Assembly: GCA_964020055.1 (NCBI GenBank)
Contig: OZ026533.1
Location: 620,001 to 684,000, forward strand
Direction of reading: 5' to 3'
Origin: G964020055 sp964020055
Lineage (GTDB): Bacteria; Pseudomonadota; Alphaproteobacteria; WRAU01; Hepatincolaceae
DNA length: 64,000 nucleotides
The notes under the pieces were generated by a model that saw only the letters and a list, made by a program, of their open reading frames with translations, was not told where the DNA came from and did not search any database. The position numbers and the translations under genes were made by a program. Of this stretch, positions 1-9,071 are shown in pieces (the first letter of the stretch is position 1; each line of letters begins with the position of its first letter).

Positions 1-13
1 ATATATTCCCGCA

Positions 14-2047
14 TTATTGCAGATCACTCTCTGCAACTATAGGTTGAAATGATTTTATAAACTTTTTAAGTATATACATAACATTTTGTAAAATCAAACA
101 TCTGTTTTTTCTAATATTGATATTTTCATGAAATATTAATACATTATCTAAATATTCATTGGCTTTTAATAATAAATCAATAATACTGTATTCAGACTGT
201 TTATCGCTGTTCTTCTCTTGAAACAGTAAATATGCATAAAGGTTTTTTTCATATTGATTTTCTAATAGTTCTATATTTATTGGGTTATATGAAATAGAAT
301 CAGTATTTAAAGGTGATTTATCAACAAGTAGTAGGTTTTTTACTCTTTGGTAAAGATCCCATACCATAACACCTTCTTTACTGCTAAACAAAGCATTTAA
401 TGAAATCAAACTTGAATATATTTCAAAAATATTTAATTTTTGAGTGTCTATTATATCATTTATAATATCTTGATTAATTGCGCTACAATGTGGTTTCATA
501 AACACAAACAATCTTTCAGATATAAATTCACATAAATCATCACTTAAATACTTACTTAAATCTATATCAAATTTGTTATTTATTATTATTCTAATAACTC
601 CTAAAGAAAACCTTCTTAAAGCGTATGGATCTTTTGAACCTGTTGGTTTCTCACCAACTGAAAAAAATGCGATTAAGGTATCTAATTTATCTAATAATGC
701 TAATTTAGATCCTAAATTTGTTTTTGGTAAACTATCTGTAGGTCCTAAAGGTTTATAGTGTTCATAAACAGCTTCAGATAATACTTCAATATTGGAAATA
801 TTATTATTTTGCCCCCAATTAAAAGAGTAATATTTACCCATAATGCCTTGTAAATTTGGAATTTCAAATACTACAGAAGATACTAAATCATTTTTATATA
901 AATCACACAATAAAGACTGATCTTCATTAAAAAATTTAGTAAATAATATTTTTACCCTTTCAGTTTTGTCATATAAAGTTCCAAGATTGGTGAAAAAATT
1001 TAATGATTTTAATTTTTCTTTTTCCTTTATAAAGTTTTCTTTTAAGTCTTGGTTATAGAAAAATAAACCATCTTGCAATCTTGCACAAAGTACTTGCTCA
1101 TTACCTGCAATTATTACTTTACCCTTATCAATAGGTATATTATTTGCAAAGATAATAAATTTATTAAGAAGTTTCCCGTCTTTTTTAGTTAGTGTTACAT
1201 ATCTTTGATTAGTTACTGCTATATCTACTAAAAGCTCTTTTGGTAAAACTAAATATTCATCTTGTATATTACCTAATAACATATAAGGATATTCAGTTAA
1301 ATATGCTATTTCTTCTAATAAGCTAGAGGGAATAAATGCTTCTGCATCATACTGTTTCTCTATTTGGTTTATATTTTGTAAAATTATTTCTTGTCTTTTA
1401 TTAAAATCTAAAATTACATAATTTTTTTCTAATTGTGAAAAATAGTCTTCTATATTTGAAATATAAATTTTATTTGCAGATAAAATACTATGTCCAAATG
1501 TATAGCTAGAAGATGTGACCCCTGCGAAATTTATATTTAAAAAATTTGTTTCATTATCACATTGTAAAATTGCTAAAATATTTCTTATTGGTCTTGCCCA
1601 TAGTTGTTTTGAGCTGTTCCAAACCATAGACTTTTTAAATTTTATATCTGAAAGCACCTCTTTTAATAAGTAATTACTTAGAAGATCTTTAATATCACTT
1701 CCTTTGTTTAAAATATTAGCAAAATAATAACTTTTACCTTTTATTTCTTTGATTATAAGATTTTCTTTTGTTACATTTTTACTATTACAAAAACCATCAA
1801 TAATTTGTTGCTTAGCATTTACTTCAGGACCTCTTTTTTCTTCATTTATATCTGAAGTTTGATTTGGTAAGCCTGTAATCAATACAGACATTCTTTTTGC
1901 TGTAGAAAAAACTTTGATTTCAGAATATTGTATTTTATTTTGCTGTAAAACAGTATCCCAGATAATTTTTATATCTTCTGATAATTTTTTTTGTAATGTA
2001 TAAGGTATTTCTTCTGTATAAATTTCTAATAAAAATCTATTGTTCAT
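14..2047 (-). CDS. glyS: Glycyl-tRNA synthetase beta subunit
   Basis: This is the beta subunit of the two-subunit (alpha2beta2) glycyl-tRNA synthetase, which charges tRNA-Gly in the cytosol together with GlyQ. The 677-residue length is close to the family norm of about 690. Family landmarks are visible: the N-terminal EIYTEEIP block, KRGP near residue 72, the KSMVWN block followed by ARPIRN around residues 140-155, and a GEKPTGSKDPYALRR segment further on that is very conserved in the family. The start codon shares one base with the glyQ stop (TAATG), so the two are translationally coupled in the order glyQ-glyS. The gene is complete and ends 13 bases inside the window edge. Confidence 0.97.
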   Translation of the reverse strand: MNNRFLLEIYTEEIPYTLQKKLSEDIKIIWDTVLQQNKIQYSEIKVFSTAKRMSVLITGLPNQTSDINEEKRGPEVNAKQQIIDGFCNSKNVTKENLIIKEIKGKSYYFANILNKGSDIKDLLSNYLLKEVLSDIKFKKSMVWNSSKQLWARPIRNILAILQCDNETNFLNINFAGVTSSSYTFGHSILSANKIYISNIEDYFSQLEKNYVILDFNKRQEIILQNINQIEKQYDAEAFIPSSLLEEIAYLTEYPYMLLGNIQDEYLVLPKELLVDIAVTNQRYVTLTKKDGKLLNKFIIFANNIPIDKGKVIIAGNEQVLCARLQDGLFFYNQDLKENFIKEKEKLKSLNFFTNLGTLYDKTERVKILFTKFFNEDQSLLCDLYKNDLVSSVVFEIPNLQGIMGKYYSFNWGQNNNISNIEVLSEAVYEHYKPLGPTDSLPKTNLGSKLALLDKLDTLIAFFSVGEKPTGSKDPYALRRFSLGVIRIIINNKFDIDLSKYLSDDLCEFISERLFVFMKPHCSAINQDIINDIIDTQKLNIFEIYSSLISLNALFSSKEGVMVWDLYQRVKNLLLVDKSPLNTDSISYNPINIELLENQYEKNLYAYLLFQEKNSDKQSEYSIIDLLLKANEYLDNVLIFHENINIRKNRCLILQNVMYILKKFIKSFQPIVAESDLQ

Positions 2048-2919
2048 TAAACTAACTCTTTGTTATTTTTGACATACAATCCACAACATTTTTTAGATAA
2101 CTCTCTAATTTTTGCAATAAATAAAGCTCTATCTGCAACCCCCAATACTCCTCTTGCATCTAAAAGGTTAAAAATATTACTTGCTTTTATTATATGATGG
2201 TAGGCTGGATAGCATTTGTTATTTAGCATTAAGTTTTCACTTTCTTTAAAATGCATATCAAACTGAGTGAATAAATCTTCTACATTTGCTAATTCAAAAT
2301 TATATGCACAAAACTCTTTTTCACTTTGTAAATATATATCTCCATAAGTTATACCAGTTTTAATATTCCATGGTATATCGTAAACTCTTTTATATCCTAA
2401 AACATACAAAGCTATTCTTTCTAAACCATATGTTATTTCAACAGGAGTTTCCTTACATTGTTGGCCTCCAACTTGTTGAAAATATGTAAATTGTGTAATT
2501 TCCATTCCATCACACCATACTTCCCAACCAAGCCCCCAAGCTCCTAAAGTAGGACTTTCCCAATCATCTTCTACAAATCTAATATCATGTATGTTTGTGT
2601 CTATACCTAAATGCTTCAAACTTTCAACATATAGATCTTGTATATTTTCTGGTGCTGGTTTCATTATTACCTGAAATTGAAAATAATGTTGTAACCTGTT
2701 GTCACTCTCTCCATATCTACCATCTGTTGGTCTTCTGCAAGGTTGTATATAAGCAACATTCCAAGGCTTGTCGTCTAAAACTCTTAATGCTGTAGCAGGA
2801 TGAAACGTTCCTGCTCCTACTTCTGCATCATAGGGAGTTATTATACAACAACCTTTGTCTGACCAAAATTGCTGTAAGTTTGATATTATTGAATGAAAAT
2901 CTTTTATTTGTGATTGCAT
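2047..2919 (-). CDS. glyQ: Glycyl-tRNA synthetase alpha subunit
   Basis: This is the catalytic alpha subunit of the bacterial heterotetrameric glycyl-tRNA synthetase. The 290-residue protein is nearly colinear with the family. It has FHPATALRVL, the very conserved YIQPCRRPTDGRYGE block, HYFQFQVIMKP, and a WEVWCDGMEITQFTYFQQVGG segment of the active site. It is the first gene of the glyQ-glyS pair and is divergent from psd across about 200 bp. The identification is secure. Confidence 0.98.
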   Translation of the reverse strand: MQSQIKDFHSIISNLQQFWSDKGCCIITPYDAEVGAGTFHPATALRVLDDKPWNVAYIQPCRRPTDGRYGESDNRLQHYFQFQVIMKPAPENIQDLYVESLKHLGIDTNIHDIRFVEDDWESPTLGAWGLGWEVWCDGMEITQFTYFQQVGGQQCKETPVEITYGLERIALYVLGYKRVYDIPWNIKTGITYGDIYLQSEKEFCAYNFELANVEDLFTQFDMHFKESENLMLNNKCYPAYHHIIKASNIFNLLDARGVLGVADRALFIAKIRELSKKCCGLYVKNNKELV

Positions 2920-3087
2920 TTCTACTCTTATTTTTAATTCTTCATTATATGTACTAAATATGATAGACTAATATTACACTATTTAGTAAATTAGTGTAAA
3001 TCACGCTAATAAAATAGTATTTGTAATGATGTTATATAGTAAATATATGTAACACAAAATATACAATTATATATAATTTATAGAACA

Positions 3088-3102
3088 TTAACCATCTGTT
3101 AA
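3088..3102 (+). promoter_or_regulatory. Candidate CtrA box upstream of psd
   Basis: The sequence reads TTAA-N7-TTAA, the core of the alphaproteobacterial CtrA box, 19 bases before the psd start. A CtrA gene is present in the same window (62,368). TTAA is common in such AT-rich DNA, so the match may be chance. The final C of the TTAAC half-site is absent here. Confidence 0.35.
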
Positions 3103-3121
3103 TCAACACAAAGGTGTAGGA

Positions 3122-3934
3122 ATGTCAAAAGTTGAAACTATGTTATCAAATATGATATCAAATATAAAAATTGCAAAAGAAGGCTATATTTTAATACTTG
3201 TTTTTGCTTTAATAACTGTGGTACTTCTTTTTATATCAAGTATTTTAGGGTTTATAGGTGTAATTTTAACAGCCTGGTGTATTTATTTCTTCAGAGATCC
3301 TGACAGAATTACTCCTCAATCTGATGATCTAATCATTGCTCCTGCAGATGGAAAAGTAATAAAAGTTGAAAAGTGTATACCTCCTAAAGAGCTTCGTATT
3401 GAAGAAGAAATGCTGAAAATATCAATATTTATGAATGTCTTTAATGTACATGTTAATAGAATTCCATGTTCTGGTACAGTTAAAGATATTGTATATAAAC
3501 CTGGAACATTTTTCAATGTAGCGTTAGATAAAGGTAGTTTGAATAATGAAAGACAATCTTTTATTATGGAAACCAATAAAGGTAAAAATGTAATTTTTGT
3601 TCAAATAGCAGGACTTATTGCTAGAAGAATTGTAAAATTTATAAACGAAGATGAAACTGTTGAAGCTGGACAAAAGTTTGGGTTAATAAAATTTGGTAGT
3701 AGAGTGGATATATATTTACCTAATGATGTTGTACCATCTGTGTTCATTGGACAAACTACAATTGGTGGTGAAACTGTTATTGCAAATTTGAATAATAAAG
3801 ATAATACAGTAACAACAAAAATTTTGAATAGAAATATTATAGCTAATAATGTAGAAGATGTTTTGTCTGTCGATGAGAAAGAAAATACTAAAAATGATAT
3901 TGAAGATAATATAGATACTACAAAAAACATATAA
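3122..3934 (+). CDS. psd: Phosphatidylserine decarboxylase proenzyme (short type)
   Basis: This membrane-associated enzyme decarboxylates phosphatidylserine to phosphatidylethanolamine. It is made as a proenzyme that self-cleaves to create a pyruvoyl group. Two membrane segments lie at residues 20-60. The catalytic pieces are visible: Asp in APADGKV, His in FNVHVNR, and the cleavage site Gly-Ser in IKFGSRVD. The match is to the compact PSD-A type of about 230 residues. Here there is an extra acidic, Lys/Asn-rich tail of about 40 residues with no recognisable fold. An AAAGGTG ribosome binding site precedes the ATG. The gene lies 11 bases upstream of pssA, which makes its substrate, so the two form a phospholipid operon. 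Confidence 0.96.
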   Translation: MSKVETMLSNMISNIKIAKEGYILILVFALITVVLLFISSILGFIGVILTAWCIYFFRDPDRITPQSDDLIIAPADGKVIKVEKCIPPKELRIEEEMLKISIFMNVFNVHVNRIPCSGTVKDIVYKPGTFFNVALDKGSLNNERQSFIMETNKGKNVIFVQIAGLIARRIVKFINEDETVEAGQKFGLIKFGSRVDIYLPNDVVPSVFIGQTTIGGETVIANLNNKDNTVTTKILNRNIIANNVEDVLSVDEKENTKNDIEDNIDTTKNI

Positions 3935-3945
3935 AAGGTTAATAT

Positions 3946-4674
3946 ATGAAACTATCAATTTCTAGAGCTTTACCTAGTTTATTTACTGTTGGCGCTTTCG
4001 TTTGTGGTTTTAATGCCATTAACGCTGCTGTTCATAGTAACACAAAAATTGCAATAATATTTATTTTTATTGCTGGAATATTAGATCTTTTCGACGGAAG
4101 AGTTGCACGTATGCTAGGTACTGACTCTAAATTTGGTGCTGAATTAGATTCTTTAAGTGATTTAGTTTGTTTTGGTATTGCTGGTTCTTTATCTATTTTA
4201 TATTATGGTGACGCTTATAATTCATTATTATTCATTTCATGTTGTTTTTTCTCTGTTTGTACAATGTTACGTTTAGCTAGATTTAACTTAAACATAGAGT
4301 ATCCTACTTATTATAATAACTTTTTTATAGGAATACCAGCTCCAGCTGGCTTTATGCTTGCAACTATGCCTTTATGTATGAACTTTTCTTTTCCAGACAT
4401 TGCATTAAACGATACATATTATGCTATCTATTTATTTGTGATAAGTTATTTAATGGTAAGTACTATACCTACTCCTTCAACAAAAAAAATAAAAATACAA
4501 AAATCTAACGTTGCACCTTTGATTGCAGTTGTAGGTTTAATAATAACAGGTTTATTGAAATTTCCTTGGTTAGTTATTACTCTAATAGATATCTTATATT
4601 TATGCATAATACCATTTACCTTCCTTTTCTTTTTGAAAAAAAGAAAAGAATATTTCAAACAAAATAATAATTAA
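3946..4674 (+). CDS. pssA: CDP-diacylglycerol--serine O-phosphatidyltransferase
   Basis: This integral membrane enzyme condenses CDP-diacylglycerol with serine to give phosphatidylserine, which Psd then decarboxylates. The CDP-alcohol phosphatidyltransferase signature DG-x2-AR-x8-G-x3-D-x3-D is complete near residues 49-72 (DGRVAR followed by GAELDSLSD). The 242-residue chain has several hydrophobic helices and a lysine-rich end, typical of the type II bacterial enzyme. AAAGG lies 8 bases before the ATG. It is co-oriented with psd and with the hypothetical gene that follows 21 bases later. Confidence 0.96.
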   Translation: MKLSISRALPSLFTVGAFVCGFNAINAAVHSNTKIAIIFIFIAGILDLFDGRVARMLGTDSKFGAELDSLSDLVCFGIAGSLSILYYGDAYNSLLFISCCFFSVCTMLRLARFNLNIEYPTYYNNFFIGIPAPAGFMLATMPLCMNFSFPDIALNDTYYAIYLFVISYLMVSTIPTPSTKKIKIQKSNVAPLIAVVGLIITGLLKFPWLVITLIDILYLCIIPFTFLFFLKKRKEYFKQNNN

Positions 4675-4695
4675 AAATTTCACATATTTAGTGCC

Positions 4696-6261
4696 ATGTT
4701 CAAAATATTTTCTTTATCTTTACTAGATGTTACAATTTACGATATACTAATCTTAATATTATTTATGTTAGCTCTTTTGCTAACAATTATATTTTGTTTA
4801 ATATTAGTCTCAACTCAAATACGACATTTACTTTGTACGTCAAAAGAAAATCATGATATTTTACTTGCTTCTACTATTGCTAAACCTCAAATATCTGATA
4901 TAGATAATGACAATAAACAAGAAAACCAAGAAAAATTAGCTATTTCTAATGAGCAAACACTTTTTGAACCTACTTCTGAAAAAATAAATAATAAAACAGA
5001 ATCTAATCCTCTATTATTAGAAGATCATACAAGTGATAATACAAATTTAGCTTCTTTGGTAGTTGATAAAAATAAACATTTACCTCCACTATTTCCTGTA
5101 GTTGATAAAAACATATGGGAAAAGAATGACAAGCAAATAACAAATTTGTCTTCTGAAAAAGATATGTCATCTACAGAGCACCATAAAAGCGAACTTACAT
5201 TATTACCAACTGTATACGAAGAACCACAAAAAAATATACAAAACATTATATTAGAAGATGAACAAAATAAAAATTCTGATCTTGAAGATACTTTAAAAGT
5301 TATTGCAAGTTCGTTACAAAATATTAGTAATACTATTAATGCTAACTTTGAATATAAAAGTAATCATCCTACTAATACTAAAAATCTTACTTCTGAAGAT
5401 TTAACCCCTTTAAGCTCTATTAATTACCAAGATTTCCAAAAATCAAATGAAGATTGGGAAGACGATATACAACATTATAATGAACAGGAAGCCAATTTAC
5501 AAAATGTATTTTTGACTAATGATTTTGGTATATCTCCTCCTTCTTATATACTAAAACAAAATAAAAACTTAATTTCAATTGATAAAAATAATACATCACC
5601 AGATGATATAAATATAACTAATACAGAAAAAGTGGTAAGTAATCCAAGCAATTCAGAAAAAAATACATCTAATAATCAGATAGATATTCCATTAATGTAC
5701 AAAAAATATGATGTTAATAATATTGATGATTTAAATAATAAATATTTGCATAATAAATCACTTTATGAAAATAAAGTCAGAGTATTTCCTGCTGAGGATA
5801 ATCTTCCAAATGATATACTTGTTGAAAATTTGCATATACATAACAATGTTGAAGCTTTGGCTGATAGAAAAATTAATGATACTAATAAGAAAGATACTCG
5901 TCTCAATAATTTTTATATTAAACATAATAAATTTGATGATTTAAGAATAAAATCTGCAGATAAAAAAACTTCTTTACCAATACACCAAAGAAAAGTAAGA
6001 ACCTCTGTTTCTTCTGGAAGCTTAATTTCAAATTCTAGATTGCATGATCAAACTCTTAATAAATACAATAAGTCAGATATGTTTAACAATAGAAATGTTC
6101 AAAACACAAAATACTCTAAATTTAGAAAATATGATGTGAAACATAATGAAGTTGTATATAGAGAAAATAAAAATATATTTTCTAATCTACAAAATGAAGC
6201 TAATGATATTTCAAAACAATATAGAACTTCTACATCTAGATTAAGACGCAACACTCGTTAA
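4696..6261 (+). CDS. Single-pass membrane protein with long disordered Asn/Lys-rich domain
   Basis: I do not recognise this 521-residue protein. There is one clear transmembrane helix at about residues 13-41. The remaining 480 residues are hydrophilic, rich in Asn, Lys, Asp and Ser, and lack any motif I can name; they look mostly disordered. The first 35 residues after the helix are the least biased. The C-terminal 100 residues are basic (many Arg and Lys), the middle is more acidic. The frame is open throughout and sits in a tight run, 21 bases after pssA and 11 before radA, which supports it being a real, co-transcribed gene. There is no strong ribosome binding site. A membrane-tethered scaffold is one possibility, but no function can be assigned. 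Confidence 0.75.
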   Translation: MFKIFSLSLLDVTIYDILILILFMLALLLTIIFCLILVSTQIRHLLCTSKENHDILLASTIAKPQISDIDNDNKQENQEKLAISNEQTLFEPTSEKINNKTESNPLLLEDHTSDNTNLASLVVDKNKHLPPLFPVVDKNIWEKNDKQITNLSSEKDMSSTEHHKSELTLLPTVYEEPQKNIQNIILEDEQNKNSDLEDTLKVIASSLQNISNTINANFEYKSNHPTNTKNLTSEDLTPLSSINYQDFQKSNEDWEDDIQHYNEQEANLQNVFLTNDFGISPPSYILKQNKNLISIDKNNTSPDDINITNTEKVVSNPSNSEKNTSNNQIDIPLMYKKYDVNNIDDLNNKYLHNKSLYENKVRVFPAEDNLPNDILVENLHIHNNVEALADRKINDTNKKDTRLNNFYIKHNKFDDLRIKSADKKTSLPIHQRKVRTSVSSGSLISNSRLHDQTLNKYNKSDMFNNRNVQNTKYSKFRKYDVKHNEVVYRENKNIFSNLQNEANDISKQYRTSTSRLRRNTR

Positions 6262-6272
6262 TATATTAATTT

Positions 6273-7655
6273 ATGGCAAAATCATCTAATTTTTATATTT
6301 GTTCTAACTGCAATACTAAATTTCCTAAATGGTCTGGGCAATGTTCTGCTTGTTCAGAATGGAACACTTTAGAAGAACAATCTATAAAATCTACCGTACA
6401 AAAACCTACCTTTTACAATCTTTCTAATAGGGAGATTGTATTTGCAGATCTTAAAGATATTCCAAAAATAAGAGAAAAATTTGTTTCAAATATAAAAGAA
6501 TTTGATAGAGTATGTGGAGGCGGTATTGTTACAGGATCTGCTATATTAGTTGGTGGTGATCCTGGAATAGGAAAATCTACTCTTTTGACACAAGCTATTG
6601 CTTCTTTATGTCTTACATACAATTGTGTTTATATTTCCGGAGAAGAATCATTAGATCAACTCAAACATAGAATTCTACGCTTAGGATTAATTAATAGTAA
6701 GTTAAAAATATCTACTTCTACATCATTGATGGACATTTTATATTCCTTAGAACAAGTTAAACCTGAAATATTAGTAATTGATTCTATTCAAACTATGTAT
6801 TTAGAAACTGTTCCTTCAATACCAGGCAGTATTTCTCAAGTAAAAGCTTGTGCTAACGAACTTATTTCATTTTGCAAACGCCTTAATATAGCACTTATAT
6901 TAATTGGTCATGTTACACGTGAAGGACAAATAGCTGGTCCTAAAGTTTTAGAACATATGGTAGACTGTGTTTTATATTTTGAAGGTGAAAAAGCTAATAA
7001 TTTTCGTATCCTAAGAACTGTTAAGAATAGATTTGGTCCTACAGATGAAATAGGTATATTTGAAATGAGTGAAAAAGGCTTACAAGAAGTTTCTAACCCC
7101 TCTGCTTTATTTCTTAATGATTATTTGACTAACATTTCAGGTACTGCTGTATTTGCAGGACTTGAAGGAACAAGACCTGTTTTAGTTGAAACACAATCCT
7201 TGTTAGTTCCAACAGTTTATGCTGCTCCTAAAAGAGCTGTTGTTGGGGCCGATGCTAATAGATTGTCTATGATTACAGCTGTATTAGAATCAAAACTTGG
7301 AATTGTATTATCAAATAAAGATATTTATCTAAGTTTGATTGGAGGATTAAAAATTATAGAACCTGGGTTAGATTTAGCTATATGTGCTTCATTATTATCA
7401 AGTTTTATTGATATTCCATTACCCAATAGATCTGTATTTTTTGGTGAAATAAGTTTATCTGCTCAAATAAGAAATATAGGATATGTAGAAAAAAGATTAT
7501 TAGAATCAGTAAGACTAGGGTTTACTCAAGCTATAATTCCTGTTATACCAGAAAAACAAAAAAAACTTATCAAACCTGAACTTTTTGAGAAAATGAAAAT
7601 AATTGAAATAACCAATTTAAAGCAATTACTAAAAGTTATTCAAAATAATAAATAA
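6273..7655 (+). CDS. radA: DNA repair protein RadA (branch-migration ATPase)
   Basis: RadA is a RecA-like ATPase that processes recombination intermediates. The 460-residue protein has the complete layout. There is a four-cysteine zinc finger at C10, C13, C24 and C27, then a Walker A motif GDPGIGKST near residue 95, and the RadA-specific KNRFG motif in TVKNRFGPTDEIG near residue 250. A Lon-protease-like C-terminal domain follows and contains DLAICASLLSS. It begins 11 bases after the membrane protein gene and ends in a convergent arrangement with der. recA lies in the same window at 56.5 kb. Confidence 0.97.
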   Translation: MAKSSNFYICSNCNTKFPKWSGQCSACSEWNTLEEQSIKSTVQKPTFYNLSNREIVFADLKDIPKIREKFVSNIKEFDRVCGGGIVTGSAILVGGDPGIGKSTLLTQAIASLCLTYNCVYISGEESLDQLKHRILRLGLINSKLKISTSTSLMDILYSLEQVKPEILVIDSIQTMYLETVPSIPGSISQVKACANELISFCKRLNIALILIGHVTREGQIAGPKVLEHMVDCVLYFEGEKANNFRILRTVKNRFGPTDEIGIFEMSEKGLQEVSNPSALFLNDYLTNISGTAVFAGLEGTRPVLVETQSLLVPTVYAAPKRAVVGADANRLSMITAVLESKLGIVLSNKDIYLSLIGGLKIIEPGLDLAICASLLSSFIDIPLPNRSVFFGEISLSAQIRNIGYVEKRLLESVRLGFTQAIIPVIPEKQKKLIKPELFEKMKIIEITNLKQLLKVIQNNK

Positions 7656-7710
7656 AAATATATTTATATAAAAATTATAAAATAATAAGATAAATTTATT
7701 TTATACTATA

Positions 7711-9066
7711 TTATTTTTGATTAATCTTATCATGATAAGGATTATCAGATTTTTTAATCTGTATTCTTAAAGTACATCCCCATAAATTGAAATACTTTAA
7801 TAACTCATTTTGTAAATAACGTAAATAAGCATCTGGAAACTTCTTAGCTTCAAAATTAGACCATAATTGTATAGTTGGTGGTCTACTTTTTATTTGACTG
7901 ATATACTTAACTTTAATTTTTCTACCTTTTATAGAAGGAGTTGGATTGTTAGATATAACTTCACGTAACCAAATATTAAGTTTTGATGTTGTAACTTTAA
8001 ACTGCCATTTTTGATATAATTCAAAAGCTGCATCAAAAATATTAGTAAGCTCTTTATCTTTTAAAGCAGAAATTCCAATAATATATGGTTTTTTTATTTG
8101 AAAAAAGGCATTTTCTATTTCCACAGAGATTTGGTGTAAAAAAGCTTTCTTGTTTTTTACTAAATCTAATTTATTTACAACTAATACAAGACCACGTCCT
8201 TCATCTATAATGTGCTTTGCAAGTACCATATCTTGCTTAGTTAAACCGTCTTCTGCGGAAATCACTAAAACTGCTACATTAGTAAAATTTATAGATGAAA
8301 TAGTATCAGAATTCGACATTCTTTCTAACTTATGAGATACTTTAGACCTTCTACGCAAACCTGCTGTATCCATAATTTTTATAATTTTATCTTTATAAAT
8401 AGTATCTATGTATATAGAATCTCTAGTTGTTCCTGCTTCATCATTTACAATTAATCTATCATCACCTAAAAGAGTATTAATTATTGTCGATTTACCTACA
8501 TTAGGCTTACCTACAAAAGCTATAGTTATATCTTGCTTAGCTTGATTTTCTGATGCACTAGGATTATTTTCTAAGTATAAATTATATACTTCCTCTAAAG
8601 AATTATGTAATTCTGTCATACCTATACCATGTACTGCAGATAACCCTACAACATAATTCATAGCTAGCTCATGAAACGAAAGCATATTTTCTTTAGCTTG
8701 TCTTGTATCTATTTTATTTACACATAGAATTACATTTTTAGAAAATTTTCTTAATAAATTTGCTATTTCTTTATCTAAAGGAGATAATCCCTCTTTACCA
8801 TCAACAATAAATAAAATACAGTCAGCTTCAGATATTGCTTTTAAAGATTGTTCCCATATCTTTTTATTGATAGATATAGATAAATCGTCATATCCACCTG
8901 TATCTGTCAAAGAAAACTTTATATCATATAATGAAGCTAAAGAGATTTTTCTATCTCGAGTTAATCCTGCTGTAGGATCTGTAAGTGCTATTTGTTTTCC
9001 AACTAAGAAATTAAATAATGTTGATTTACCAACATTAGGCCTACCAACTATAGTGACGTTAAACAT
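7711..9066 (-). CDS. der: Ribosome assembly GTPase Der (EngA)
   Basis: Der is a double GTPase needed for 50S ribosomal subunit maturation. Both G domains are visible. The first has GRPNVGKST at residues 8-16, DTGG and NKID. The second has GKPNVGKST near residue 186, DTAGL and NKLD. A C-terminal KH-like domain follows and ends with IRIQIKKSDNPY. The length of 451 is normal. It lies five bases downstream of bamB, reproducing the yfgM-bamB-der order known from Escherichia coli. Confidence 0.98.
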   Translation of the reverse strand: MFNVTIVGRPNVGKSTLFNFLVGKQIALTDPTAGLTRDRKISLASLYDIKFSLTDTGGYDDLSISINKKIWEQSLKAISEADCILFIVDGKEGLSPLDKEIANLLRKFSKNVILCVNKIDTRQAKENMLSFHELAMNYVVGLSAVHGIGMTELHNSLEEVYNLYLENNPSASENQAKQDITIAFVGKPNVGKSTIINTLLGDDRLIVNDEAGTTRDSIYIDTIYKDKIIKIMDTAGLRRRSKVSHKLERMSNSDTISSINFTNVAVLVISAEDGLTKQDMVLAKHIIDEGRGLVLVVNKLDLVKNKKAFLHQISVEIENAFFQIKKPYIIGISALKDKELTNIFDAAFELYQKWQFKVTTSKLNIWLREVISNNPTPSIKGRKIKVKYISQIKSRPPTIQLWSNFEAKKFPDAYLRYLQNELLKYFNLWGCTLRIQIKKSDNPYHDKINQK

Positions 9067-9071
9067 AAGTA

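Noticed and set aside
4446..4658. Minus-strand frames opposite psd, pssA, purA and other genes
   Set aside because: They are shadows of real genes on the other strand, without ribosome binding sites or recognisable domains.
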